Numbered from the stretch's first letter, positions 11,145 through 23,614 are shown. The stretch: DNA of 64,000 bases from Rhabdophis nuchalis (GCA_039707465.1 CM077645.1:146251503-146315502); one strand, 5' to 3'. Notes: generated from the sequence alone by a model not told the origin. A program made the numbers and translations.

Positions 11145-11829
11145 CATTGGTAAAAAAAATCTGAACATCAAATACAAGCTAGGCGGATACAACTTCGTAG
11201 ATGACCCCCACTCTGTCAAGGACCTTGGAGTACTCATATCAAATGATCTAAATGCCAGAGCTCACTGTAACAGCATTGCCAAAAAGGCATTAAGAGTTGT
11301 TAACCTAATCTTGCGAAGCTTCTTCTCTGGTAATATTGTACTGCAAACTAGGGCATACAAAACTTTTGCTAGACCAATTCTCGAATACAGCTCGTCTGTC
11401 TGGAATCCACAAGGTATATCAGACATTAACACAATTGAGCGAGTCCAGAGGTATTTCACAAGAAGAGTACTCTACTCCTCTACTCGCAAAAGAATATTGT
11501 ATGCCACCAGACTGGAAATGTTGGGCTTGGACAACCTAGAACTATACTGCCTACGATCTGACCTAAGCATAGTACACAAAAGTATCTGCTACAACATCCT
11601 ACCTGTCAATAACTACTTCAGCTTCAACTGCAATAATGCACGAGCATACAATAGCTACAAACTCAAGGTAAACCACACCAAACTCAATTGCAGAAAATAC
11701 GACTTCAGCAATAGAGTGGTCAACTCTTGGAATGCTCTACCTGACTCTGTTGTTACATCTTCAAATCCCCATAACTTTAACCTTAAACTGTCTACTGTTG
11801 ACCTCACCCCATTCCTAAGAGGTCAGTAG
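11145..11829 (+). pseudogene. LINE reverse transcriptase C-terminal fragment
   Basis: About 228 uninterrupted codons. Recognisable blocks are DLGVLISNDLNARAHC, KKALRVVNLILRSF, the conserved RPILEYSSSVWNP and IERVQRYFTRRV. These are the post-catalytic thumb and C-terminal part of jockey/CR1/Rex-type RTs. The YXDD active site and the endonuclease are missing through 5' truncation. The lack of stops suggests recent insertion. I cannot decide between CR1, Rex1 and related clades from this part alone. Confidence 0.75.
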
Positions 11830-11997
11830 GGGTGTGCATAAGCGCACCAGCTTTCCTAATGTCCCTCCTACTGTCCCCATTTATTTGTACCCATTTCCTA
11901 TGTTCTTATTCATGCTTATTCTTATTGCTGTTATTTGTACATGAATGACAAATGAATGACATAAATGAATGAATGAATGAATAAATAAATAAAAATA
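11145..11997 (+). mobile_element. Non-LTR retrotransposon 3' end (CR1/Rex-like)
   Basis: 5'-truncated LINE. The RT C-terminal coding part runs to the stop at 11829. A short 3' UTR follows and ends in GAATGAATGAAT and then ATAAATAAATAA repeats. The protein sequence and tail differ clearly from the L2 and CR1 copies in this window, so it is a separate LINE lineage. Confidence 0.75.
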
Positions 11998-13375
11998 TAT
12001 AAATCCAACATTACTTGTTTCTATATATTACTGTTAAATATCACTAAGAGGAGAATGAATTTTGCCCCAGTGTAATTTTTAAATTGTATTTATGATTATC
12101 TTTGTTTAGCATTTCTAAACTAATTGATAGGTTATTAATCGGTAGATTATGTTAACAAAACAATCATAATTTGTATTTAATATTGTGCTTTCATGAGGAG
12201 CAAACAGAACTGACAAAGATTTAAGATTTTTAAAAAGTAAAATATTTGGATATCAGTACGACATGTGAATTGTATGTCATTTCAAAATAATTATGTTAAG
12301 ATAGGGAATAAAATTATAAAGGAATTTTAAAGAAATTATAAAGGTGGGTGAAACTACAATTGCTACTGTTGGAGAGAATTTTTGTGATAAATATGAATGG
12401 TCTGACTGGAATGATGGCTTGACAACCAACATAAACAATAACAAAAAGATGTATCTACGTTGTTTGTACATTGCATATTGTATGCTTGTTTGTAAAGCCA
12501 CAAGTGTATTTTAAATTTCTGTGAAGATTATCAGAAGCGAGGGAAGGAGAGGAAGAGGACTTTATTAGATAGATTGCTAGAATGCTAAAGGAAAGACTAT
12601 TTCATTCCAAAAAATACTAATATACTGTTCACTGATAATGTAAAAGGAACTCATGGTGCACTTTGTTTTCAGTATATATTTGTTTCTTTTATGCACAATA
12701 AAACCATGAAAAACATGTCATTATTTAATGCTAACACTTTTTAATTTACATTGAATTTTAATTAAACATAATTTTTTAATAAATTGATATGTTTTAGTAA
12801 CAATAAGCACATGCACATTTTTAACAACAGAAGAGGAAACACTGACCCATCACAATCCCTTTTAACTTCAACATTTAACCTCTGTTTAAGACCTCTTTCT
12901 TAGTGAGGCATTATTAAAAGCATGTGAATTCCTCTCTTGCTGCTAAATAAGGCATTTTCCTGTCAAATTCCTGCTATATGACTGATAACATGAGATGGAT
13001 AAAAGATACAATACAAACACTAATATTCCCACAGAGCAAATCCTTGATTAGAGTTATAGGCTTGGCTACAGTAGCAAACAGTATTTTTCCCCCCGCTGAA
13101 ACTGTTGATCTAAGTGTACAAACTTTACTGTGTATATGTGACTGAAACAAGTCTTTGATTCACCACAGTCTTGCATTATCATTAATCCTATATTAAAATG
13201 GGTCTGCAGTTGTTTTCATTGTGAGGCTATAAGGGAAACCAGAATGTAAATGGATGTAAGGAGAAAAAAAATATTTCAGTTGCTATCTTGTACCCATTTG
13301 CCCCACCAAACTCCACAAAAGCTATTTTTGAGAGGAAATGTTGGTAGGTTAGAGGCATCTTGGCTTGTTTTGAAG
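11998..13375. other. No recognisable feature
   Basis: Very AT-rich unique-looking sequence. No repeat termini or coding signatures seen. Confidence 0.4.
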
Positions 13376-13530
13376 TTTATTTATTTATTTTATTTTAATT
13401 TTATTTATTTTCATGTATTTCTATACCGCCCTCTCTCCCTGATGGGACTCAGGGTGGTGCACAGGGATAATAAAAATAATAAAATAAAAAATACAATCAA
13501 AATAATTAAAAATGAATTAAATTGAATTTT
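13376..13530 (-). mobile_element. L2-type LINE 3' tail
   Basis: Minus-strand 3' UTR only: CTGTGCACCACCCTGAGTCC motif, then GGCGGTATAGAAATAC and an AAAT/AAATA tail. Confidence 0.7.
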
Positions 13531-13692
13531 GTAAAGTTGTGGGAAAGTTGAGAATCTGTCCAGGAACCCTGTTTTTCTGTTTGTGTATTTGTGCACTAAA
13601 ATGTTCGTTTGACAAAAGTAACCTGGAATGGAAATTATAAGAATCACTTCCGCATGGTAGTCAAATGTAAGTAGGCTTTCAACATCATAACC

Positions 13693-13827
13693 CAGGGGTC
13701 TGCAAAGTTGGCTCTTTTAAGACTGGTGGATTTCAACTCCCAGAATTCCACAGCCAGCATAGCTGGCTGGGGAATTCTGGGAGTTGAAGTCCACCAGTCT
13801 TAAAAGAGCCAACTTTGCAGACCCCTG
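13693..13827. mobile_element. Family A MITE, copy 2
   Basis: 135-bp near-palindrome from CAGGGGTCTGCAAAG to CTTTGCAGACCCCTG, with a perfect 8-bp target duplication TCATAACC on both sides. Confidence 0.95.
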
Positions 13828-13835
13828 TCATAACC

Positions 13836-14224
13836 TAACACACCCACACAACTCAATACAACAGACCTTTACCTTCTTTTTCGTCAATGCTTCTCTCTGC
13901 AGTTGTCTATGGAAAGTGCTAAACCAAGTACCAGAAGCCTATCATTTATTATTATTATTATTGTGGTTGTTCTTTCTTCCTTGCTGTTTCTTTTTACAAC
14001 ACAAAGTTATTAAGGAAGATGAGCAGAAAAGCTGTCCCTTGATGCATCTGTGAGAGAGATCGAAAGGAACAATGGGGCCTTGTCCTCTGGCAAGAAGGAA
14101 CAAAAACCTAAAATGTGGAGTGTAATTTCCTGCTAATGAGAAACAGTCTGTCCTGAACTCCAGAGGTAACTCTGCTAAACCCTACTGAATGAGAACCAAA
14201 CAGGATCCAATCTGGGACAGTCAC
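13836..14224. other. No recognisable feature
   Basis: Contains a short ATT run at about 13947-13965. Nothing else is recognised. Confidence 0.4.
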
Positions 14225-14365
14225 CAGAGGTTTTGTCTTCCAAGCTTTTGGACTTATGTTGGAGCCCATCTTCAGGGAACTTATCTCTAACTGTCTAGTA
14301 GTCAAGTGAAGTTCCCTGAAGATGAGCTCCAACACAAGTCCAAAAGCTTGGAAGACAAAACCTCT
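14225..14365. mobile_element. Unclassified inverted-repeat element
   Basis: Two arms of about 55 bp, 14226-14282 and 14308-14365, are nearly perfect reverse complements. They begin AGAGGTTTTGTCTTCC and end GGAAGACAAAACCTCT. The loop is about 25 bp. No matching target duplication was found. It may be a MITE or a folded-back fragment of a larger repeat. Confidence 0.6.
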
Positions 14366-14455
14366 TGTCCCCATGACAGACCCAGATTGGATACTGCAAC
14401 GTTATCCTGGGACATGTATATTTGCCTTCATTCGTGAGAGACAAACAGTTAATTC

Positions 14456-14681
14456 ATAGCAATAGCATTCAGACTTATATACCACTTCACAGAGCTTTAC
14501 AGCCCTCTCTAAGCAGTTTACAGAGTCAGCATATTGCCCCCAACAATCTGGGTCCTCATCTTATGGACTTTGGAAGGATGGAAGGCTGAGTCAACCTTGA
14601 GCTGCTCAGAATTGAACTCCAAGAATAAGCAGTGAGTTAGCTCTGCAGTACAGCATTCTAACCACTGTGCCACTATGGCTC
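14456..14681 (-). mobile_element. tRNA-headed SINE with L2-like tail, copy S1a
   Basis: On the minus strand it starts GAGCCATAGTGGCACAGTGG, followed by TTAGAATGCTGTACTGC. The body includes ATGAGGACCCAGATTGTTGG and the tail is TAAGTCTGAATGCTATTGCT. The same layout recurs at 28643, 30645, 31221, 57647 and 59919. Confidence 0.8.
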
Positions 14682-15044
14682 ATGTTCTTAAGCTCTAAAG
14701 AAAGCTACCCAATTTATAGTCAAGCCATAGAGAGGAGACGCTCCCCTTACATTTATTATTGAGGAAAAAATAATCCACTATTGCTTCAGATTATGCCTTC
14801 TACATACAGCTTCAATCATAAGAGCAAGGATTTAGACTGAACATTAGAAAAGAGGCGACCTCAAACGATAATAATAGAACAGCTTATTTTGAAAGTTTAA
14901 AGCAAAGTATTAATGCAAGATTCTGAGAAGTGTACTGATCTAGCTAGAAGTATCGGGATATGTTGTGCTTATGGCTATGTATTATTTCCTTTTATTTTGT
15001 AGGAGGAGAAGGAAATGGAAGAAGGGTGCTTCAATTTCTGAACA
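14682..15044. other. No recognisable feature
   Basis: Unique-looking sequence between SINE S1a and a MITE. Confidence 0.4.
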
Positions 15045-15052
15045 TTGTAAAT

Positions 15053-15187
15053 CAGGGGTGTCCAAACTTAGGAACTTTAAGACTTGTGGACTTCAACTCC
15101 CAGAATTCCCCAGCCAGCATAGCTGGCTGGGGAATTCTGGGAGTTGAAGTCCACAAGTCTTAAAGTTCCCAAGTTTGGACACCCCTG
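15053..15187. mobile_element. Family A MITE, copy 3
   Basis: 135 bp, termini CAGGGGTGTCCAAACTT and AAGTTTGGACACCCCTG, perfect 8-bp duplication TTGTAAAT at 15045-15052 and 15188-15195. Confidence 0.97.
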
Positions 15188-15195
15188 TTGTAAAT

Positions 15196-15729
15196 GATAC
15201 AGAAGCATGTTGACCCTTCTAGATGTGAAGTTACCAAGGAAACATTTCACAAACTCTTGCTTCCCACCCATCAAGTGAAAGGAAAGTAAGAAAAAAATAT
15301 CAAAGAGCAGAAAGTGAAGTTCTTGCAGTAAGAATTGTGTTTTGTTTGGTTTCTCTCTCTCTCTCTCTCTTTCTCTTCCACATGGTATGTCCTAAGAATG
15401 GCTTCCTAGTGGGCCATTTCCTGTTCTCATTAAATTCTTTCTCATGAGAATCATTCTTAGACTATATTCCCTTCGTGCTTCCCAACAGATGGTGGCATTC
15501 AACAACACTTTGATGACCAGTGAAAGCTGGACTCCAAAAATCAGTTCCAGTGCTGGAATGTTGAAAAGGTCCACTCACAAAGAACAGATGAAGTTCATTT
15601 AAAATAAAAATAATGAAGGGTATCAATAATGATTAAAAAGAGTTAATTCCATCTGTTTGCTATAGCACTTCCGTCCTCCCAGAAAACCCAGTAAATCTGC
15701 ATGAGTTTTTAAAAAAGATCATCAATATA
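15196..15729. other. No recognisable feature apart from a TC dinucleotide run
   Basis: A TC run lies at about 15352-15372. Otherwise nothing is recognised. Confidence 0.4.
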
Positions 15730-16338
15730 CAGGTAGTCCTCAATTTAAAACCACAATTTGAGCCCAAACTTTCTGTTGCTAAGTGAGACATTTGTCAAGT
15801 GAATTTTGCCCCATTTTAAGACCTTTCTTCCCTCAGTTGTTAAGTGAATCACTGCAGTTGTTAAGTTACTCCCACAGTTGTTAAGTGAATCTAGATTCCC
15901 CATTGCTTGTCAGAAGGTTGCAGAAGGTGATCACATGAGTTTACAACACTGCAACCATTGTAACCTTCAGCCTGTATTATAAATTGTTTTAATTGGGTTT
16001 TTAAGGGATTATGTTTTAACTATTTAAATTTTAGCACAGGGATAATCTATTTAATTCAATATTAATTATTTATATTTTGTATTGTGTTTGTTTTAAACTT
16101 CCTGTGCACCGCCCCGGGTCCCTTCGGGGAGAGGGTGCGGTTATATAAATTTTATAAATAATAAATAAATAAATATGTAAATAAGAACCAGTTGCCAAGC
16201 ATCCAAATTTTGATCACTTTACCATGGGGATATAGCAATGGTCGTAAGTGTGAAAAGTGGTCATAAGTCACTTTTTTCAATGCCGTTGTGACTTCGTATG
16301 GTCACTTAAATGAACTATTGTAAGTCGAAGACTTCCTG
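15730..16338. mobile_element. Family D Tigger/mariner-like element, copy D1, split by L2
   Basis: Starts CAGGTAGTCCTCAATTTAAA and ends GTCGAAGACTTCCTG, flanked by TA on both sides as expected for Tc1/mariner superfamily elements. Interior hallmarks are TGAGCCCAAACTTTCTGTTGC and repeated TTGTTAAGTGAATC. It has no transposase. L2 sequence interrupts it at about 15972-16188. Confidence 0.75.
15972..16188 (+). mobile_element. L2-type LINE 3' UTR inserted in D1
   Basis: Contains TTTTAGCACAGGGATAA, CTGTGCACCGCCCCGGGTCC, GGGGAGAGGGTGCGG and an ATAAATAAATAA tail. No coding sequence remains. Target duplication not resolved. Confidence 0.8.
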
Positions 16339-19300
16339 TATATATTAATGAAAATCTATACATTGAAGAGGTCAAACCTTTTCTGGATGTAGAACTTTTC
16401 AGTGATGGAGTTATAGGAAAAGCAGATGAATGTTTATTTCCAAACTTCAATCACAGAATACTTTGATGAAGCTAATTGCCCTCAACATTGCACATTGTAA
16501 AAGGACCGAGTGATGTTGGGTAACTTAATTTGAAGGCCATGGCATAGAATTTCTATTAAATACCACAGTGAAAAACCACATTCAGGTACAAATGATACTT
16601 CTAAGTCTTTCCGACGATTAACAAGAACAGTCTTCTGGTAATTTTTGTCAAGATTCAGCATGTTTTCAGCAACTTTAGCCCATGTTTAATCTGAATTTCC
16701 AGAGCTATGCTTTCATCAACAAACTCATACATTCTTGTGACATATTTCTTGCATACCCTTCAATTCTTTTACAGACATGAATGTTCTGAAATATCTGCCC
16801 ACATTTTTTTGCAATTTGACTTGGGGTTTCATGTGTACGTTGAAAAGAAATTCCAATATTGTTTCTTGTTTTAAAAGTTATTCTTATAATTATCAGAATA
16901 AAAACTAGCAAGGAGGCATAGCTGTTATGTCTTGCTGTGATTCCAATTAAAGTCTCTCTTTTTTTGTATCTGCTGTTTGGATGAGGACCAACATTCTTGT
17001 AAGTGCCATTATTGGATCCTTTCCCTCCAAGACAAATAGAAACCTCTGAGGAATTGAAGAACCAATATGCTTTCTTTTAGATCTCCTCAAGAGACAGGAA
17101 AACAGCAGTTCTTTGCCCATCTAAAATATCAATGGCAGATAGCCGCTGGATAAATTTCTGTGGCTATAAATATTGTGCATGTATATTTAATCCTGACGAA
17201 TGAGCCATGAATAAAACTTTCTCACACGTTTATTTAAATATGGTAGGCTGACAATGAGGCCAAATTAAGTTGCTTCAAGATTTGATCTGGCCCAAAGACT
17301 GCTAATTTGTCATCTTTATGCATCTTGACACTTTGCAATCGTACACTAAAAACTGGTTGATTTGAAAAAATATTTTTTCTACAAAATACCTCAACTTTTT
17401 CAGGAAATTAAAAATTAGATTAATTCTACATTCAAAGTATAAAGGGCATAAGTTATTTGAAAGCATCTTCTTCAAGAGGTTCTGCCTTTGAGTTTCATTC
17501 TTTATTTACCAAATTAAATATTTCTCCAAATTCAAAGTTCATGCATATGTCTGTACCAACATAATGAGATATATATGTCAAGTCCATTAAGCAAATAAAG
17601 TCTTAAAATGTATCTTAAAATACTTTTTTTTTCTTCCCAAAAAGTCTTTCATCAATGGATGAAATAAACATATACGGGACTATTGTATATATTCTCACTC
17701 TAAACTTAAATGGCTCTTGTATGATGGATTTACACAAAGACAGATCATAGCTCAAGGAAGTGTATCTGTATTTACACAGGTACTTACATACTTCCTTTGC
17801 TTTGGTAGGAGTGTCTCCATATCTTAAAACTATAGTTTGAAGTGCTGTAAAAATAAATTTCCGCTGTTTAACACTTCAACTGCTGAGATGGATGGATGGA
17901 TGAGTTTACCTAGTACTAAAACAGTCTGTATAATGATCAAATTCATCTTTCCTTCTCTGGACACAATTAGTCTTACCTATTCACCTGAAATAGAGGAGAA
18001 TTTCGCAGGAATAACAAAATTAAAACTGTAGCTATATGGAAAAAATGAAAGCGGTAACAGGTAGTTCAAGTCCAATCTTGTGTACTCGTCACAATAGTTA
18101 AGCTGTTTAAATATGGCGGGTCCTCTTCTATTCCTGGGCTCCTTTTCTGCTCCATGGAGGAAAACAAGAGAAGAGAAGAAATGGGTGGTCCAAAAAAAAA
18201 AGTGAAGTATCTCTTCTACTTTATGGTCTATAGCAGACCCCAATATACATTTTCTGGAAATGGTATCCCTCCCTTATCCTTGAGTTACATTTTGGTAATT
18301 CTATCCCAGCAAGATCTGTTGGCAGATGTCCCATCCATTATGTCATGATGGTCTTGGCATAAGATCACTGCATATGTTATGGGTGGCTATATACACTTCT
18401 TCATAAATGATAAACAAATGAAATACAAAACCCCCACTTTTGCTTCCAAAGGCATTACTACGGTAAGGCTGCTGATTCAGAAATACAAATTTTCAGATCT
18501 TTTGACGCCAGGAATAGCATTTGTATCGCTTCTGTGGAATCCACTCCTTCTGATCTTGTTCTTCCTTCCTTCATATTGTTTATCAAAAGAAAAGGGTAAT
18601 ATATGCAGGAACACACTATTATGTATTAATCAGAATTGCTCTTTCCTATTAAAATGTAAAAACATCGAAAGAAATAAAAATAATATAGAAAAATATAAAA
18701 ATAAATATTTTAGTGTTCCAATCATAGTCTAATGAGATTCTAGGACTGAAAATACTCTTACTGGTTTTATTGTTTTATTGTTACTATTAGGCTCATCCAA
18801 CAACCATTCAATTAAAGAAATGTGGTTTTTTTCCTGCAGAAAAGGAACTCCATTGCCCCTCACAAGGGAAAAAAGAACATTCTTTGCTTTGCTTTTCACT
18901 GCTGAAGAACGTGCTCCAACCCACTGGGCACATGGAGACCAAATCTGGTCTATGTCAATGTCATATATATTTATTTATTAGGTCAAATTTCTGTGAATTA
19001 AAAAAAAAGATGCAATAAAAACTGCATTTCTTTTCCTATGTTACATTTCCTAATATGTGTTTTTATATGCATGTTGCACCTGATTTTCCATAATTAATTG
19101 TATCACCCACAGTGTTCTGTTTTAATGCAACCATTCTTAGTATGCTTTTCCCCCAATTTTGTACAAAACTGCCTCTATTTTCAAATATAGGCAATTTTGT
19201 ACAAACTTTTACAGTGAAAAATGACAGATGCTAGCCAGCTTTATGTATGATGTCTATATGACAATATATATATTAGCGAATAACTCTTTGAGCTCTAAAA

Positions 19301-20117
19301 GAAGCATCTGGCAAATACGTTAATTCTTAAGCAGTGGATTATTGTTCTTAAATTGCGTGCCATTTGAAATCCTTAATTCCAACTTCCTAATTCTTGGAAT
19401 AATATGTTGCATGGTCAAACAAATTCTTAGTCTTGTCCACAGTACAATTTTGTCACCATTTACATACTAGCTGAGCTGAGACAGTCTTTTTTCAAGAAAG
19501 TTTATTAAAGATTATCATTACAATCATTACAATAATAAGACCTGATACAGAGTTATACAGAGGAATTGAGAAGGAATATATCTGTTAACTAAATTGTAAC
19601 ATAAATCCCTCTGAAGTAGGAAACATGACTGCAGGTTTATGGCACAATATTGATTCAACAATTTCCACCTATTGCTGTTTTTTTCTGGGGTTGAATACCA
19701 AACAGTGTTGGATGTGATTAGTACTCGGACAAGGGACTATCCAATCCCAGGACCTTAAATTAAACCAGGAAGTCAGAAACATTTTGGAAGAAAAGAGTCA
19801 CAAACCCTTCTGTAATGATGCCAAGAAACATACCTCGTGGTATTCCTGTAGTAGAGACATCAAGCTAAACATGATGTTACCTTTATTGTGATATTTAAAC
19901 AATCAAGAAACAAAAATCACCTTTCAAGATTCCATTGATAAATTCTGGTTGACGAATGGGTGAGGCATCTACCAATACTTCCTGCGGCCACTTTACCAAA
20001 TCACTTCATTTTATCCTGAACTGCTCTGCCACCATCATTTCCTTCTATCCAAAGAATAAAACAACCAGATTCCCGAAAATCCCCTAGAATGTGGATTGCC
20101 AGGAACATGGTATAAAC
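16339..20117. other. Longest stretch without a recognised element
   Basis: About 3.8 kb, AT-rich. Open frames such as 18379-18732 show no domain that I recognise. A 23-bp imperfect hairpin lies at 19158-19205. A T-run with TTTATTAAAGATTATC at about 19489-19515 may be the reversed tail of an old LINE. The segment to about 20060 could be an undetected old repeat. Confidence 0.35.
19158..19205. repeat. Imperfect hairpin, 23-bp arms
   Basis: Arms 19158-19180 and 19183-19205 are reverse complements with two mismatches and a 2-nt loop. The outer part reads TTTGTACAAAA on both strands. Confidence 0.85.
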
Positions 20118-20252
20118 CAAGGATACCCAATCTTGGCAACTTTAAGACCTGTAAACTTCAATTCCCAGAATTCCTCAACCAGCTATGCTGGCTGAGGAAT
20201 TCTGGGATTTGAAGTCCACAAGTCTTAAAGTTGCCAAGGTTGGACACCCCTG
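20118..20252. mobile_element. Family A MITE, copy 4
   Basis: 135 bp. The left end has decayed to CAAGGATACCCAATC, while the right end GTTGGACACCCCTG is intact. Flanks GTATAAAC and GTTTAAAT differ at two of eight bases. Confidence 0.85.
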
Positions 20253-20770
20253 GTTTAAATAGAAAAGAGGATACACGAAGTGTTTCCCTGCACAACCTGC
20301 TCGCAATGACTCACTGAACAGCTTTCTGACTAATTGTCAGAATATGTTTTAAAAGATCCCTTTTAAAGAAGACACAATAGGCTATTTGATCCATTTCAGT
20401 TAAGGGGGTAGATGAGGAAGCTTCTCAAGGTAGCATCTGTGCCCACAGAAGTAGACATAAATGTAGGTGCACATTTCTCAATGTGCATGTTTTTGTAGGT
20501 GTTGCAGGCCATTCCAATTCATTGTCCTTCTATAACACAGCTCTCAGTGGCAAAAAGAAAAAAAAGGATTTATTCCTTGATTATTGTTAGAAGTATAATG
20601 TATAGCGACACGAAATGTCATTTTAATTGACAAAAATGCCCTTAAATAACAAACCTACATCTTACAGCAACACACACTTAGAATTTGTAGATTTGGTTAT
20701 AGCACTATACCAACGACGCAGGCTTCAACATGAATTTGAATGAATGTATTTTTACATGTCAATGGAGATT
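20253..20770. other. No recognisable feature
   Basis: Unique-looking sequence. Confidence 0.35.
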
Positions 20771-20890
20771 CTCTGTCACCCAGGTCATGGTTGTCCCAAA
20801 GGTGCTTTTTCAAGAGGCAACTGGACTTTCTGGTTTTCGTTTGAAGATGTTTCACTTCTCATCCAAGAAGCTTCTTCAGCTCTGAACATA
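20771..20890. mobile_element. Interspersed repeat fragment, family uncertain
   Basis: The block around GTTTGAAGATGTTTCACTTC and CATCCAAGAAGCTTCTTCAG is one that I recall as a widespread vertebrate repeat segment, but I cannot name the family or fix its ends. Confidence 0.4.
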
Positions 20891-21125
20891 TTTTTACATA
20901 TTACCTTAGATTTCTATTGCTGCATGGTTTTAGTTAGGTTGATACTGATACATCACAATTGGAGAAATAAAGCCCCTCATTTTTTATATGTAGCAGGGAT
21001 GGTATAAATTTGGCTGCCTTGAAGCCAGATTATATGATTTCTATGATTTTAACCCTTTTACAGTCTTCTTAGTTTTCAATGCAAATTTGACCCAAACTTG
21101 TCTAAATCCTTTTCTGGTCTTATCC

Positions 21126-21601
21126 CAGAGGTGGGTTCCTGCCAGTTCTAACCTCTTCTATAGATAAGGTTCCACAAATCTACAGTGCTGTTTAGAACCG
21201 GTTCCTCCCCCCAACCCATCCACACATCATCAAGATGAAGAGCGAGAGGAGGAATTCTGGGAGTTGAGGTCCATAAGTCTTAAAGCTGTCAAGTTTGAAC
21301 ATCCTTTTCTAAAGGGTTAGGGGTGCAAGGGTCTTGTAACTTGATAGCTTTAAGACTTGCGTGCTTCAATGCCAGAGTTCCTGAGCCAACATTTTGGTTG
21401 CTAAGCAAGAGCACTGTTAAGTGAGTTTCACCACATTTTACAAGTTGGCCATGCCCACCCAGTCACATGACTGCTAAGCCACTCCCACCCGGTCACATGG
21501 CTGGCAAGCCACTCCCACCCGGTCACATGGCTGGCAAGCCACTCCCACAAAGCAGGCCACAGCTACAGAAGAGGTTCTAAAAATTTTGAAACCCACCACT
21601 G
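21126..21601. mobile_element. Family B hAT-like element, copy B3, composite
   Basis: Termini CAGAGGTGGGTTCCTGCC and GAAACCCACCACTG with perfect 8-bp duplication TCTTATCC. Inside are a family D segment (GGTTGCTAAGCAAGAGC, 21396-21445), pieces resembling both arms of family A (21253-21300, 21340-21385) and about 2.7 copies of a 30-bp tandem unit at 21465-21548. Confidence 0.9.
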
Positions 21602-21609
21602 TCTTATCC

Positions 21610-23063
21610 CCAAACTCCCTTCTTATCCCCTGAAACACCCTTGGCCCAATATTCTTCAGAGGTATTAGCGACAACTCCTTGAGCTCCTTGAATTGTGATA
21701 AGAGTTATGATCTAATTAATCAGCATAATATAGCTTAGAAAAAGAAGACTGCCTAAAGCTTGTTATAAAACCTTATAAATCTTGTAAAATTAGATTCATA
21801 CAATTATTGAATTTTTATATGTCACATGTTTGTTTGTGTGTGTGTGTGTGTGTGAATGTATATATGCAACCAATTATCAAGCCCTTAGTTAATCCAAAAC
21901 CTGAGCCACGCTTGCGGAAAAAAACATTAGGAAGGTACTCCTGTTGAGGGCAAAGTGAGATTTCATTGATAAAAACTTTTTTAAAATGTGCATATTACTC
22001 ACAATAACAGAAACTCACTGGGATTTGTGAAAACGAGCACATGGAATATTCCCAACAGACTTTAGTAATTTAAGCCATTTATCTATCTTGTCATCAGATT
22101 GTACTTTCTTACGTGTCCCTGTAGAATGTATTCGTTTCTTTCTTTTTAATCCTCAGGGTTCAGGGAGAAAAAAAGCTTTATCTGAAATAACTGTTTATAT
22201 CATATGGTAGTTTATCATCCTAAACACCTGTGTGGAAACTAGTGATGATAATACTGTATTCTGAATATATCTCACTTTTCACCATTAGCAAGGTGTGAGC
22301 AAGTGAAGGGGTCCCTATCTCCTCGCTCGTATTTGACAAAGATAAGGAATTTATAAGATTGGGTGTGTTCTACTTAAGCCTAGTATGTAAATCCAACCTG
22401 AAAAGATAAGACCTTGGAAACTGTAAATTAAATATCAAAACAATGTTACAAAACATTCAGTCATGGGTTTTATCAGGCTGCAGAGTCATTTCGCGTTCAG
22501 CTTCTTTTTCTGAAAAGAAAATGTGCTATGGACATCGTGCATTACGTGACCAGAAGCGAAAAAGCAATTTGCTTTTACTAGACGTCAAATCTAAAAAGTT
22601 TGGAGGCTGTTACTTTTGCACAGAACCTAAACTAAGCAACCTGATTATGCGATCCCAACATATTTTTCTGTAGAAAGTAGCTGTAAATTTCATGAAAATT
22701 ATTCCCAATCTCTAATGAAAGGGTTGGGCTGGTTCTCATTTTATTAATTTACCATGTGGTTCAAAACCATTAGAGATAATCACCTCCGCCTGCTAGAATA
22801 AGGACAGGACTCAACATTCATTATGGCACTAATGATTGTCCACAGGGTGGCTACTGTATATTTCTGCAGATTTTGAGAAAGGGAAAAGAAAAGTTCAATT
22901 TCTAGCCAATTAATGGTCCATATGAGAAATGGAGATAAATGCTGTAAATACCATGAGTAATAAAGGGGCAATATAGTAAATGTATCAGTATTTCAGCAAA
23001 GGACTCTGACCCAATACAGGAACTTTTATGGATGCTATGGAATCCTCCCTCCATCAACCCAGA
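21610..23063. other. No recognisable feature apart from a TG run
   Basis: A TG run lies at 21832-21854. The frame 22443-22673 has no recognised domain. Confidence 0.35.
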
Positions 23064-23071
23064 TGGTAGTC

Positions 23072-23466
23072 CAAGGGTGAAATGCTATCGGTTCGGACCG
23101 GTTCGCCTGAACCAATAGCAAAGATGCTAGCTGTTAGCTGGTAGTAAAAAAAACTGCTGCCAGTTCAGGCGAACCATTTTTCTGATGATCACTTTTGCTA
23201 TGCGATTTATATTAGCTAGAAAGCAGGATTTCCTGCTTTCTAGCTAATCTAAACCGCGTGGCACAGCAGATTCCCCCCTCTCACTGTTCGCTTACCTCGC
23301 TGTTTGCTTGCTTGCTTGCCAGGCGCACTCATTAGCAGGCTCCACCCACCCGCCCAGATGTCATTTTGATGCTATGCACATGTGTGGAAGTTCCTGTGCA
23401 TGCACGGAGGTGGCACGCTCACATTGCTACCAAATTGGTAGCAAAGGTAAGTGGATTTAATCCCTG
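23072..23466. mobile_element. Family B hAT-like element, copy B4
   Basis: Left end CAAGGGTGAAATGC then TATCGGTTCGGACCGG. Right end TTTAATCCCTG. Flanks TGGTAGTC and AGGTAGAC share six of eight bases. Contains an 18-bp perfect hairpin at 23211-23248. Confidence 0.75.
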
Positions 23467-23614
23467 AGGTAGACAATAAATCACACTAGCTTTCCTGTTT
23501 GTGGCAAAAATAATGCTATGAAGATATTTAGATTTCCTTAAAAGAACTGTGAAGCAAGTCCTATAGAAGGGAATTTGGAGTCTAGAATTATAATAGGGTC
23601 TTATAATTAATAGG

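Noticed and set aside
21465..21548. Regularly spaced repeats that might suggest a CRISPR-like array
   Set aside because: Fewer than three directly abutting 30-bp units without spacers, in vertebrate-type DNA inside a transposon.
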